Part shown: positions 30,827 through 39,878 of the stretch, one piece after another
Layout: each line of letters starts with the position of its first letter
Position numbering within the stretch: position 1 is the first letter of the stretch
Origin: Prochlorococcus sp. AG-347-J19
Lineage (GTDB): Bacteria; Cyanobacteriota; Cyanobacteriia; PCC-6307; Cyanobiaceae
DNA: 64,000 bases
NCBI GenBank assembly: GCA_003279015.1
Contig: QCBV01000003.1
Location: forward strand, 62,001 to 126,000
Direction of reading: 5' to 3'
Program-made: the position numbers and the translations under genes
The notes under the pieces: generated by a model
What the model was told of the DNA's origin: nothing
The model's input: only the letters and a program-made list of their open reading frames with translations
Database searches by the model: none

Positions 30827-31393
30827 TTGACTAAAAGTATTGTGATATTTGAGGACATTGATAAATGTATCAAACTATTTGAAATTTTCAACGAAAAATC
30901 AGTAATGCTCTCTGAAGCTATTTTGATCCCACCAAAAAGTGAGAAAATATCATCAGATGAAACAGAATTGCTAAATGCGAAAGCAAATATCTTATTCAAA
31001 TCTCAAAAATTTGAAGATTTAAGAATTTTAAATCCAAAACTTGATAGAAAGATTAGACAAAAAGAAATGAGTAGATGGCTTATGCCATTTGGTTTTATAG
31101 CTGGAATAGCTTTTTCTAATATGACAAATTTATCTACTTTCAGTTTTCTTGGATTGAATAACATCGGTGAATCTCTCATTGGAGGACTTTTAGGAATGGG
31201 TTCAGGCTATTTAGGTAGTGTTGTTTCTTCTGCGAGTATCAACATTAATAGAAATAAAGAGTTGAGATCAATTATTAATTTTAATAAAGAGGGTAGATGG
31301 CTTGTTCTGCTTGAAAATCAAATTGGAACTGAATTACCTTGGGCTTTGATAAAACAATCAGAAGCAAAAGATATAATTTTTTTAGAAGGATAA
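30827..31393 (+). CDS. Hypothetical protein with central glycine-rich membrane segment
   Basis: 188 residues, TTG start. A soluble N-terminal part (about 1-85) is followed by hydrophobic glycine-rich segments (about 87-140, GGLLGMGSGYLGSVVSSA) and a soluble tail. I do not recognise the family. Its stop abuts the ATG of the next gene, so the two are probably co-expressed. Confidence 0.75.
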   Translation: MTKSIVIFEDIDKCIKLFEIFNEKSVMLSEAILIPPKSEKISSDETELLNAKANILFKSQKFEDLRILNPKLDRKIRQKEMSRWLMPFGFIAGIAFSNMTNLSTFSFLGLNNIGESLIGGLLGMGSGYLGSVVSSASININRNKELRSIINFNKEGRWLVLLENQIGTELPWALIKQSEAKDIIFLEG

Positions 31394-32185
31394 ATGATTG
31401 ACTTAAAAGAAATCTTAATAAATTCAAATTACAAAAAAGAAACTGAGGAATTAATAAATATTGCTTACTTAGCTTACAAACACTGGGAAACTTATTGGAC
31501 TGGGTTTAATTCAACTTATGTTTGCGAGGAGATTTTAAAAGATTTTGAAAATTTAAATGATTTCAAATTTTTTATTTATGGAGGATTCTCCTCTTCTCAA
31601 AGATCTAGGATAGCTTGCTTTAGAGAAGATAGCATTCCTGAAGAGGATGCGCTAAAAAGTAATTTTCCAGCTCAAGGAATAAAAATTAATGGCAATTTTT
31701 TGTTTGATAATGCTACACAAGATGACTTTAGATCTCTCTTAATTAAAAATGGGGTAAATCAAAGCAAAGTAGGAGATATATGGGTCATTGGTGATAGAGG
31801 AGCACAAGGGATAATTGATAATTTAGATATTGAGAATCTAGATGAAAAGATTTTTTATTTAAGAGACGTAAAAGTAAAAATTAATGTAGTAGGTATAGAT
31901 GAATTACAAATACCTTCTGGAAGAACAAAAAAACTTGTCAATACAGTAGAAGCCTCAACAAGATTAGATGCTATAGCTTCAGCTGGGTTTAGGGTATCAC
32001 GAACCAAAATCATTGAAAGGATAGAAAATGGAATGCTCAGATTAAATGGAAGCAAAGTTAATAAACCAACTATTAATCTAAAAATTGGCGACAAACTAGA
32101 ACTTGAAAATAAAGGATTTATTGAAATTCTAAATTTAGAAATAACCAAAAGAGAACGATGGAAAGTTAAATTACTTAGAAAATGA
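31394..32185 (+). CDS. Photosystem II S4-domain protein (YlmH-like)
   Basis: 263 residues. A C-terminal S4 RNA-binding domain is visible (STRLDAIASAGFRVSRTKII, NGMLRLNGSKVNKPT). The N-terminal and middle region (FFIYGGFSSSQRSRIACF) resembles YlmH proteins. Cyanobacterial members are annotated as photosystem II S4 proteins by phylogenetic profile; a ribosome-linked role is equally possible. Confidence 0.85.
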   Translation: MIDLKEILINSNYKKETEELINIAYLAYKHWETYWTGFNSTYVCEEILKDFENLNDFKFFIYGGFSSSQRSRIACFREDSIPEEDALKSNFPAQGIKINGNFLFDNATQDDFRSLLIKNGVNQSKVGDIWVIGDRGAQGIIDNLDIENLDEKIFYLRDVKVKINVVGIDELQIPSGRTKKLVNTVEASTRLDAIASAGFRVSRTKIIERIENGMLRLNGSKVNKPTINLKIGDKLELENKGFIEILNLEITKRERWKVKLLRK

Positions 32186-32235
32186 AACGCAACCTGCTAT
32201 TTTCTTATAAGGGGAATAAAAAATTTCTTCAATTT

Positions 32236-32307
32236 GGGCGATTAGCTCAGTGGTAGAGCACTACCTCGACACGGTAGTGGCCACTGGTTCGAATCCAGTA
32301 TCGCCCA
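32236..32307 (+). tRNA. trnV: tRNA-Val (anticodon GAC)
   Basis: 72-nt cloverleaf: acceptor GGGCGAT/ATCGCCC, D-arm GCTC/GAGC, anticodon stem CTACC/GGTAG, loop TCGACAC giving GAC, T-loop TTCGAAT. No CCA is encoded. Position 33 of the loop is C rather than the nearly universal U. Confidence 0.92.
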
Positions 32308-32374
32308 TTAAAACGTTTGACGACTTAGGTTAGATCCACAGAAAATAATTTCATTTTTTAGATTATTCAAAAAG

Positions 32375-32992
32375 ATGAAACTTAATCAAATAATTAATCT
32401 TCACAAGGGGCTCACTGCATTTGTAGTTATAGGTCTTATGAATTTTTTTGATAATTTTACAGTCGCTCCCTATGTTTATTTAGCTCTGCACGGCACTTAT
32501 GGATTACTTTGGCTTTTAAAAGAAAAGATATTCCCAGATCCTTATTTTAAAGAAAAAATCAATTTTTTAACTTCAGTTACTGGTTTTATTTTCCTTGGAA
32601 GTTACTGGGTAGCTCCCTACATTCTTATCTCATCTCAGAAATCTGTTCCAAATATTGTAATAGCTGCTTCTGTATCTATAAATATAATTGGTGTGTTTTT
32701 ACACTTTGCTAGTGATGCCCAAAAATATTTTTCTCTTAAATTAAAAAAAGATCTAATCAAAGAAGGATTTTTCGAAAATATAAGGAATACAAATTATCTA
32801 GGTGAAATACTAATTTATCTATCATTTGCCATCCTCTCAATGAGTTTCGTTCCATTAGCAATTCTTGCAATATTTTTCTCTATAGTTTTTCTCCCAAGAA
32901 TGATAAAAAAAGATAAATCACTCTCAAAATATGATTCATTCGAAGAATACAAAAAGAAAAGTGGTCTTATTTTCCCTAAACTAAATGCTTGA
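32375..32992 (+). CDS. Membrane protein of the steroid-reductase/isoprenylcysteine methyltransferase type (DUF1295-like)
   Basis: 205 residues with five to six hydrophobic segments. The C-terminal part NTNYLGEILIYLSFAI, then a charged end EEYKKKSGLIFPKLN, resembles the ICMT/DUF1295 group of membrane enzymes that bind NADPH or SAM. Substrate unknown. It overlaps the next gene by 8 bp. Confidence 0.65.
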   Translation: MKLNQIINLHKGLTAFVVIGLMNFFDNFTVAPYVYLALHGTYGLLWLLKEKIFPDPYFKEKINFLTSVTGFIFLGSYWVAPYILISSQKSVPNIVIAASVSINIIGVFLHFASDAQKYFSLKLKKDLIKEGFFENIRNTNYLGEILIYLSFAILSMSFVPLAILAIFFSIVFLPRMIKKDKSLSKYDSFEEYKKKSGLIFPKLNA

Positions 32993-33536
32993 TAACAACT
33001 TACCAAGTTGGAGACAAGATTTAAAATCTTCTAGAAAAAAAGAGGGGAAATTACCCTCTAATAGATGGATACAGCTTGCAACAGTAAGCGAAGAAAATGA
33101 GCCAAGATTAAGAACAGTTGTTTTCAGAGGATGGCATAAAGATAGTTCAATGATAATTTTTACAGATAGAAGAAGTGAAAAAATTGGGCATTTAAAATCC
33201 AACCCTAATGCAGAAATATTATGGTTCTTTTTGAAATCCAAATCACAATATAGGTTCAAAGGAAAAATACGTGAATTAATTTATAACAAAAATTATTGGG
33301 ATTCATTATCAGAAAAATCAAAATCTTCTTGGTTTTGGGGGTCTCCTGGAGAGAAAATAAACCCAAAAGCCCAATCTAATAATGAAATATTATCAAATCT
33401 ACCCAAGTCAGAAAATTTTGTAGTTCTAAATTTTGAAATCGATTCAGTAGATCTTCTTAAATTAGAACAGCCTATTCATAGAAGGTATCTATGGGAGAGG
33501 ACTAAGAAATGGGAAAAAGTTGAAATTAATCCCTAA
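32985..33536 (+). CDS. FMN-binding PNPOx-like protein
   Basis: 183 residues. PSWRQDLKSSRKKEG, RWIQLATVSEENEPRLRTVV and a C-terminal RRYLWER correspond to the pyridoxamine-5'-phosphate-oxidase-like split-barrel family common in cyanobacteria (Alr4036/Npun type). It probably binds FMN; a true PdxH function is not shown. ATG at 32985 lies inside the preceding gene, implying coupled translation. Confidence 0.8.
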   Translation: MLDNNLPSWRQDLKSSRKKEGKLPSNRWIQLATVSEENEPRLRTVVFRGWHKDSSMIIFTDRRSEKIGHLKSNPNAEILWFFLKSKSQYRFKGKIRELIYNKNYWDSLSEKSKSSWFWGSPGEKINPKAQSNNEILSNLPKSENFVVLNFEIDSVDLLKLEQPIHRRYLWERTKKWEKVEINP

Positions 33537-33610
33537 ATATTTCTAAATTGTATATTTAGGTTGAAAAACATATAGTAATCAGTCAGTTTTAAAAAAGAAG
33601 TATTATTTAT

Positions 33611-33784
33611 ATGAATTTCTCAGAAATTCCTGAAAACCCATTTATTTTTTTATCATGGGTGACTGCTATAGGGCTGTTTATAAGTCTTTCTGAAGCTACG
33701 ATTAAGATAAAAATTGAGAAGAGGAACAGTTATCGAAAAAAGTTAGAGTTACTGAGTAGTCTCTATCCTAAGAAATTAGCTTGA
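33611..33784 (+). CDS. Small single-helix membrane protein
   Basis: 57 residues: a hydrophobic segment (about 11-29, FIFLSWVTAIGLFISL) followed by a basic tail ending LLSSLYPKKLA. Layout and tail resemble the 78-residue protein at 44338. It overlaps the 3' end of convergent doxX-like gene by 9 bp. Function unknown. Confidence 0.6.
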   Translation: MNFSEIPENPFIFLSWVTAIGLFISLSEATIKIKIEKRNSYRKKLELLSSLYPKKLA

Positions 33785-34327
33785 AGTATCTGAGAGTATG
33801 TTCGCTTGCAGAAATTGAAATAAACCACCTTTGTTTGCTTCTTCTTTAACTTCAACTTGCTTGGAAGATTTTACTTTTGTTGAAGGTATAATTTCCTCTT
33901 CATCTTCTGATTTCAAAATTCTGATAATGACTTCATCTAAGGAAAAATTACCAGGCCCTGTTAATGCAATTGAAGTTGCTGAAGCGAAATACAAAAGTAA
34001 AAGCTCGAGTAAGAAGATATTAAAACCTGAAGTAACAAGTGCATGATATATAGCCACAGAAATTGTTCCAACAATTGCTAAAGCTCCGAATCTTGTAGCT
34101 AAGCCGATAATTAGCAACCAACTACCACCTATTTCTGAGAATGCTGCTATATATGATAAAAATATTGGGAATGGAAGATGTAATGGTCTGACAAAAGCAT
34201 CAGCGAAATTTTCTATATTTGCCAATTTCTCATAACCATGATGAATAAGAACAGTTCCGGTTATTACTCTAAGAATTAATAAAGCAGTATCTTTGCTAAA
34301 CGACTTGGTAAGAATTGTTGAAAGCAC
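33776..34327 (-). CDS. DoxX-family membrane protein
   Basis: 183 residues with four membrane helices in the first 130, starting LILRVITGTVLIHHGYEKL and including SEIGGSWLLIIGLATRFGAL, both typical of DoxX. An acidic/basic C-terminal tail of about 45 residues is lineage-specific. DoxX proteins are linked to redox or quinone metabolism, but function here is unknown. A second DoxX-like gene is at 60910. Confidence 0.82.
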   Translation of the reverse strand: MLSTILTKSFSKDTALLILRVITGTVLIHHGYEKLANIENFADAFVRPLHLPFPIFLSYIAAFSEIGGSWLLIIGLATRFGALAIVGTISVAIYHALVTSGFNIFLLELLLLYFASATSIALTGPGNFSLDEVIIRILKSEDEEEIIPSTKVKSSKQVEVKEEANKGGLFQFLQANILSDTSS

Positions 34328-34463
34328 TATAAAAAAATTATCCTTAAGTAAAAATAACTAGTCACAGTATCCATCGTGGATTAAAGAGCAAAAGTCGCAC
34401 CTAAATAAGTATTTATACTTACTTACTTAAATGAGTTATTTTCTGATTAGGAATTCAACTAAG

Positions 34464-35618
34464 TTAAAAATTATTTTTTGAATAATTTTCTAATATTCTC
34501 TGATTTATTTTTGGAATATTTTCTTTAAATTTGAAAAACCCTTTTTTAGCAAATTTCCAAGCAAATAAATCTTCATCCCTCACAAGATTAAAAATTTTTT
34601 TATGGTGTAAATTTTTAAACTCAGTTATGAAATCATAATTTTCTCCTACTCCAGGATAAATAATATCTATTTCGTTGGTATTTTTAAAAGTATTTTCCAT
34701 TGAATGAGTATCAATCTGTTCAACATTATCAAAATCCTCTACAAATTCAGTGACCAAATCTTGTTTGAATTTCAAAACAGATTCAGACAATTTAATTTGT
34801 CTTTGTTGATTTTTTAAAAGGATAATAAATACTTTTTTATAGCTTGTAAGTAAATTTTTAAGGGTTGCAAGGTGCAGATCATTTTCAAACATAATCAGAT
34901 TATCTGATTTAGGATGCATATCATTTTTATAAATCTCATCTTCTAATGGTATTTGATTAGATTCTTCAAGAAAAATTTGTTGATTACTGATTTTTTCTGC
35001 ATTAAATCTATTATTTGAAAATTTTCTGAGGTTTGATGATGAAAAAAGATATTGTTTTCCCTTCGTTTGCAATCCTCCTACCCATCTCCAGCTAAGGAGA
35101 TTAGATGCAGCATCACCATCAAAAAGATATTTAAAGAAAAACTTTGCTCCCAATTGCCATGGGAGGCCTAAATTAAATATCCAAGTACTCGCAAACCACA
35201 TTCTTGTATGGTTATGCAAATAGTTGTATTGCTTTAATTCATGGACCCAAGAATTAAAAAAATCTAATTCTGTATTACCATTAATTGCACTTTCATACAG
35301 CTCATAATCAAAATCGAAATTGTTTTCTGAAATAAAATTTCTCCAAACTTTAGGTCTATTTTCCATCCACCCTTTCCAGTAAACTCTCCAAAATATTTCT
35401 TCAACAAATTTAGTTGAATTTTTGATTTTGTACTTCCTTTTAATATCATGAATAAGATCATATTCCGATAAAACTCTATGAGTAATGAAAGGCGATAATT
35501 TTGAAACTGAACTTTCGTTATTTGGCCCAAAATCAAAATTTCTTAATTTTGCATAATCATTAATTTTGTATTTTGCAAAATTTTCCCAATTATTTTGGGC
35601 TTTGAATAAAAATGACAT
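34464..35618 (-). CDS. Photolyase/cryptochrome-like FAD-binding domain protein lacking the antenna domain
   Basis: 384 residues. The region NYLHNHTRMWFASTWIFNLG, with WQLGAKFFFKYLFDGDAASN and LLSWRWVGG, is the FAD-binding helical domain of DNA photolyases (RMxxA, GDxAxNxxxWQW-like). The usual N-terminal Rossmann antenna domain of about 200 residues is absent; the C-terminal 150 residues are unlike photolyases. Similar short proteins occur in marine cyanobacteria. Repair activity is uncertain. Confidence 0.75.
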   Translation of the reverse strand: MSFLFKAQNNWENFAKYKINDYAKLRNFDFGPNNESSVSKLSPFITHRVLSEYDLIHDIKRKYKIKNSTKFVEEIFWRVYWKGWMENRPKVWRNFISENNFDFDYELYESAINGNTELDFFNSWVHELKQYNYLHNHTRMWFASTWIFNLGLPWQLGAKFFFKYLFDGDAASNLLSWRWVGGLQTKGKQYLFSSSNLRKFSNNRFNAEKISNQQIFLEESNQIPLEDEIYKNDMHPKSDNLIMFENDLHLATLKNLLTSYKKVFIILLKNQQRQIKLSESVLKFKQDLVTEFVEDFDNVEQIDTHSMENTFKNTNEIDIIYPGVGENYDFITEFKNLHHKKIFNLVRDEDLFAWKFAKKGFFKFKENIPKINQRILENYSKNNF

Positions 35619-35882
35619 TTTCTCATAACTTTAAAAAATTTTTTTTTGTATTGATAGAAATTTCAAAAATTCTCCTGCAAATTAAAACTTAAAATTTTCT
35701 ATTTCACATTTAAGTAAATATATTTGATAAAAGTATTTAATTTAAACATCTTATAAGTACATTTTATACTCTTAAATCGCTCTCTGCGTAAGAGGATATT
35801 TAATTTTCAATTACTTTTTAAATCTAATTTTAATTTTCAAATCTTTATTTAATTGATTTTTTAATTATTTATCAAAATTATT
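35619..35882. other. Gene-free spacer
   Basis: Very AT-rich 264 bp between divergent genes. I see no convincing open frame, hairpin or repeat. It must hold the promoters of both neighbours. Confidence 0.5.
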
Positions 35883-36632
35883 ATGAATAATTTATTAGTG
35901 AGAGATGTTAAGTATCTAGATGAACAATACAGAATAGGTGAAGGCATGATTTCGGATGATGCATTTAAGCAACTTGAAAAGCTCTTTATTCCTGTTGATC
36001 CAGAGACTGACTACTTTAATCAAAAAAATAATAAACTTTTGCCAAAATTACCTAAAGAAAACTATAAAGAATTTTTGAAAAGTTTATTAACAAAAACAAG
36101 ATTAAGCATTCAACCAAAAATTGATGGCTGTGCTATTGCAATTAGATATATAGATGGCAATTTTAATAAAGCTATTACAAAAAAAGGATTAGATGTCTCA
36201 AGCAAAATTAAACAAATTAAAAATGTCCCCGATTGTATTCCTATCAAACGAGATTTTCAAATTAGAGGTGAACTATACGCTACAAACCAAGTTGCCGGCA
36301 TTTCCCAAAGAATTACAAGAAAATACCTCAATGATAAGAAAGGGATTGGAGAAAGTCTCCGCTTTTGCTGTTTCCAAATACTTAATGGAAGACTTAATCA
36401 ATACGAAACCCTTAACTATCTTAAAAAATGTGGCTTTAGCACCCCTGAAAGTTACTTCACAAATCATACAAGCGAAATCCAAATATATAAAAAAAATTGG
36501 GTAGAGAGAAAAATATTTGCGAAATATCCAACTAATGGAATAGTTATAAAAATAAATAGTAGGAAATTACAGTTACTTAGAGAGAAAAGTTTATCTCAAA
36601 ATAACGAATGGCAATATGCGATTCAAAAATAA
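35883..36632 (+). CDS. Stand-alone NAD-dependent DNA ligase adenylation domain
   Basis: 249 residues. LigA motifs are present in order: motif I QPKIDG (K79 as nucleotidyl acceptor), RGE (128-130), motif IV NGIVIKIN (218-225), and motif V-like EWQYAIQK at the very end. The N-terminal 45 residues resemble domain Ia that binds NMN. OB-fold, zinc finger, HhH and BRCT domains are missing because the protein ends at motif V. It could be a degraded ligase, an NAD-using nucleotidyltransferase or a partner-dependent ligase. Confidence 0.8.
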   Translation: MNNLLVRDVKYLDEQYRIGEGMISDDAFKQLEKLFIPVDPETDYFNQKNNKLLPKLPKENYKEFLKSLLTKTRLSIQPKIDGCAIAIRYIDGNFNKAITKKGLDVSSKIKQIKNVPDCIPIKRDFQIRGELYATNQVAGISQRITRKYLNDKKGIGESLRFCCFQILNGRLNQYETLNYLKKCGFSTPESYFTNHTSEIQIYKKNWVERKIFAKYPTNGIVIKINSRKLQLLREKSLSQNNEWQYAIQK

Positions 36633-36740
36633 TATTAAATAGTACCTTCAAAAAGAGCTCACGATACTGACTTCCAGTATTTACAGTGGAAGAGTAATTA
36701 AATTTTGGTTAAATTCCAAAGCAATTTGCAGGATTCCTAA

Positions 36741-37670
36741 ATGACTGCCACTATTTCAAGACCTAAAATCTTTAACTGGGAAACATCTAATATTCCAAAC
36801 CTTGCAGGCAAAACAGCACTAATTACTGGTGCGAATAGTGGTCTTGGATACTACACTGCAAAGGCCTTAGCAGAAAAAAATGCTCATGTTGTCATAGCAT
36901 GTAGATCGCTTGAAAAAGCTAATCAAACTATCAAAAAACTTAAAGGTCTTAATCCTAAAGGATTATTTACACCTTTAGAATTAGATTTGTCAGATTTAGA
37001 AAATATTGTTGAAGTTCAGTCAAAAATTTTTGATAATTTTGAAAATTTGGATTTACTAATCAATAATGCAGGCATTATGCATCCACCTAAAACTCTTAGT
37101 GCCCAGGGATATGAAATACAATTTGCAGTTAATCATCTAGCTCACATGCTTTTGACTCTAAAGCTACTTCCAATTATTGAAAAAAAAGAAGAATCTAGAA
37201 TAGTGACGGTTACTTCCGGAGCACAATTTTTTGGCAAAGTTGGTTGGGAAAATCTGAAAGCCGAGAATTATTACAACAAATGGGAATCTTACTCCAATAG
37301 CAAATTGGCAAATGTAATGTTTGCTTTGGAACTAAATGATAACTTAAAGCACAAAAATATACTTTCTTTAGCTGCTCACCCTGGGATTGCAAAAACAAAT
37401 CTCTTTACTGCTCAAAAACCTAACCCTAGTCCATTAGAAACATTCTCATTGGAATTATTTAGCCCTATTTTTCAAACTGCTGAAATGGGTGCTTTACCTC
37501 AACTTTTTGCAGCTACTTCACCAGACGCAAGAGGCGGTGATCATTATGGTCCTAGATTTAATTTCAGAGGTCATCCAAAACTATCCCCTACTTCTCCTTT
37601 CGCCAATAATAAAAAAGAAAGAAAAAATTTATGGGGGAAAAGCCTTGAAATACTTAATAACTTCTTATAA
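36741..37670 (+). CDS. Short-chain dehydrogenase/reductase
   Basis: 309 residues. NAD(P)-binding ALITGANSGLGYYTAKAL, NNAG in LLINNAGIMHPPKT, catalytic Ser in VTVTSGAQ and YxxxK as YSNSK. The set resembles retinol-dehydrogenase or protochlorophyllide-reductase-like SDRs. Substrate unknown. It ends 6 bp inside a convergent small gene. Confidence 0.87.
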   Translation: MTATISRPKIFNWETSNIPNLAGKTALITGANSGLGYYTAKALAEKNAHVVIACRSLEKANQTIKKLKGLNPKGLFTPLELDLSDLENIVEVQSKIFDNFENLDLLINNAGIMHPPKTLSAQGYEIQFAVNHLAHMLLTLKLLPIIEKKEESRIVTVTSGAQFFGKVGWENLKAENYYNKWESYSNSKLANVMFALELNDNLKHKNILSLAAHPGIAKTNLFTAQKPNPSPLETFSLELFSPIFQTAEMGALPQLFAATSPDARGGDHYGPRFNFRGHPKLSPTSPFANNKKERKNLWGKSLEILNNFL

Positions 37671-37931
37671 ATTTTTCATTTTTACTAACTTTAGAAAATA
37701 CTTCAAGATATGTAATTCACTCTCTGAGAGTTTCATAAATTCTGTTAAGGCATCATAATTTTTTTCATCAATTTTTTTTGACAATTGAATAAAACTTTCA
37801 TGGTTTTCATTAACAAAGCGCTCAGCAATCTGAGACGGAGTTAAACCCTGTTCAATTAATTCACCTGGAGCATTTTTCTCCCACTTTTCATAAAACCAAG
37901 AGAACCAATATTTTGCAGTATTATCTTCCAT
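37665..37931 (-). CDS. Small helical protein, paralogue of 48418-48744
   Basis: 88 residues, soluble and mostly helical. Starts with KYWFSWFYEKWEKN and contains AERFVNENHESF and FMKLSESELHILKYFLK. The protein at 48418 shares WFxW, AExF, and F(L/M)KL(S/T)ExE(L/M)H, so both belong to one family, which I cannot name. Confidence 0.72.
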   Translation of the reverse strand: MEDNTAKYWFSWFYEKWEKNAPGELIEQGLTPSQIAERFVNENHESFIQLSKKIDEKNYDALTEFMKLSESELHILKYFLKLVKMKNL

Positions 37932-38031
37932 TAATTAACTTTTCTTGGGCGAATACTATAAATACTGAAGAAAGATCTCATGATTGAATTAACCCTTAAA
38001 CACAATTAATATAAATGCAATTATAAGTTTA

Positions 38032-39429
38032 ATGATAGATAATCATTCAGGTAATAGAAATATTAATCTTGTAATTGGATTAGGTAAATCTGGATTTTGG
38101 GCTGCCAAGTATTTAAGAAGCATCAATAAGAGAGTAATTGTTTGGGAAAGTAAAGATGGGATAGAATTCTTTGAAAGAAAATTAGCATTAGAAGAGCTTA
38201 ATATAGTAGTTTCTCTAAATAAAGAATTTGTATTTGAAGAAATTCAACCTTTTTTGAAAGAGATCGAATCTGTTGTTGTAAGTCCATCAATACCTTATGA
38301 CCATATAACTATTATTGAATTAAAAAAAAAGAGAATTAAAGTAATAGGAGAAATTAATGTTGCATGGGAAATTTTAAAAGACACAAATTGGATAGGTATT
38401 ACTGGCACTAATGGCAAGACTACTGTTACTCATCTACTAAGCCATATACTCTGCGATACTGGATTATATGCTCCTTTTGCTGGAAATATTGGTACACCTT
38501 TATGCAAATATGCTCACTCCAAAAAAAATGAAAAAATTGATTGGGTTGTAGCTGAATTAAGCAGTTATCAAATAGAAATATCTCCAGAAGTAAAACCTAA
38601 TATTGGAATATGGACAACCTTCACAGAAGATCATCTTGAAAGGCATAAAACACTTGAAAACTATTTCAACATAAAAAAAAGCTTGTTAGAAAAATCTGAT
38701 TTTAGAATTTATAATTATGACGATAAAAACCTAAGAAATCACTACAGTTCGCTATCAAGAGGGGTTTGGATAACAACTAGTTTCGATAAATCAAATTTTA
38801 TTCATTGCGATTATTGGATAGATGATCAAGCATACATTATTGAGAGAGGGAAGAAATTATTTAAACTTGAACATTTTTCTTTAAAAGGAATGCATAATCT
38901 TCAAAATCTTTTATTGGTAATTGCAGCAGCAAGAAAAGTTGGATTATCTGGCAAGAAGATTAAAGATTCTTTATCTAATTACAAACAATTACCCCATAGG
39001 ATGGAAACAATTTATAAAAATAATGATCTAGAAATCATTAATGATAGTAAAGCTACAAATTTTGACTCATCTATTGCGGGAATAAGTTCAATTGAAGGTC
39101 AAATAATAATCATTGCTGGGGGTAGATTAAAAGGCAATGAATATAGTGACTGGATAAAAGTTTTAAAGAAAAAAGTTAAATGTGTTTTCCTTTTTGGAGA
39201 AAGCTCAAAAGTCTTAAAAATGGCGCTTATTAATGAAGGATTTAAAAAAAATATTTATGAATTTTCAGAACTAAAAGAGCTTTTAAATTTTGTTTTTCAT
39301 TATTTACAAAAAAATAGGGTTGGAACATTATTATTCTCACCTTCATGCTCTAGTTTTGATCAATTTAAAAATTATGAAGAGCGTGGAGATTATTTCAAGA
39401 AACTAATAAATGAAAAAATTAAAGGTTAA
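38032..39429 (+). CDS. murD: UDP-N-acetylmuramoyl-L-alanine:D-glutamate ligase
   Basis: 465 residues. ATP loop [26 protein letters not shown], and HRMETI are Mur ligase hallmarks, and the N-terminal [13 protein letters not shown] is MurD's. It adds D-Glu during peptidoglycan precursor synthesis in the cytoplasm. Confidence 0.95.
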   Translation: MIDNHSGNRNINLVIGLGKSGFWAAKYLRSINKRVIVWESKDGIEFFERKLALEELNIVVSLNKEFVFEEIQPFLKEIESVVVSPSIPYDHITIIELKKKRIKVIGEINVAWEILKDTNWIGITGTNGKTTVTHLLSHILCDTGLYAPFAGNIGTPLCKYAHSKKNEKIDWVVAELSSYQIEISPEVKPNIGIWTTFTEDHLERHKTLENYFNIKKSLLEKSDFRIYNYDDKNLRNHYSSLSRGVWITTSFDKSNFIHCDYWIDDQAYIIERGKKLFKLEHFSLKGMHNLQNLLLVIAAARKVGLSGKKIKDSLSNYKQLPHRMETIYKNNDLEIINDSKATNFDSSIAGISSIEGQIIIIAGGRLKGNEYSDWIKVLKKKVKCVFLFGESSKVLKMALINEGFKKNIYEFSELKELLNFVFHYLQKNRVGTLLFSPSCSSFDQFKNYEERGDYFKKLINEKIKG

Positions 39430-39549
39430 TAAATCCATTTTTTGTTCAAATATCATTTCGTAATTTTCAGGTCGGTCATCACAACCGTTTAACCTCTAGC
39501 AAATATTCACTTAATTAGTTAGATTTTGACTATAAATTAAATACTAGCA

Positions 39550-39864
39550 ATGAGTGAATCTAACAATTTACCTCAAGCAATAAGTCATAAAAAATTAAGT
39601 TACTTAATGCTTAAGGCACAAAAGGATGCTCATTTTTCTGATGAATTAGCAGAAATAGAAAGCCCTGAAAAAAGAGAATTTGAAGAGTTAATAAATAATT
39701 GGGAGGCTTCAACTAAGAAGGTAGTTAATGAGTTATCAAAAAGAAAAGAGAATTTACTAAAAGATAAATCACCGAATTCTTTAATTGCACTTGGTGCTAT
39801 GGAAGTTCACCTTAATATGGCTTTGCAAGCCTTAAATGCATTTAATAAAGGAGTTGATGGGTAA
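39550..39864 (+). CDS. Hypothetical helical protein
   Basis: 104 residues, all helix-prone, no membrane segment: YLMLKAQKDAHFSDELAEIE, EELINNWEASTKKVVNEL, and a small-residue C-terminal helix GAMEVHLNMALQALNAF. Not recognised. Convergent with the pirin gene 14 bp away. Confidence 0.65.
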   Translation: MSESNNLPQAISHKKLSYLMLKAQKDAHFSDELAEIESPEKREFEELINNWEASTKKVVNELSKRKENLLKDKSPNSLIALGAMEVHLNMALQALNAFNKGVDG

Positions 39865-39878
39865 AACTAACAGATAAA

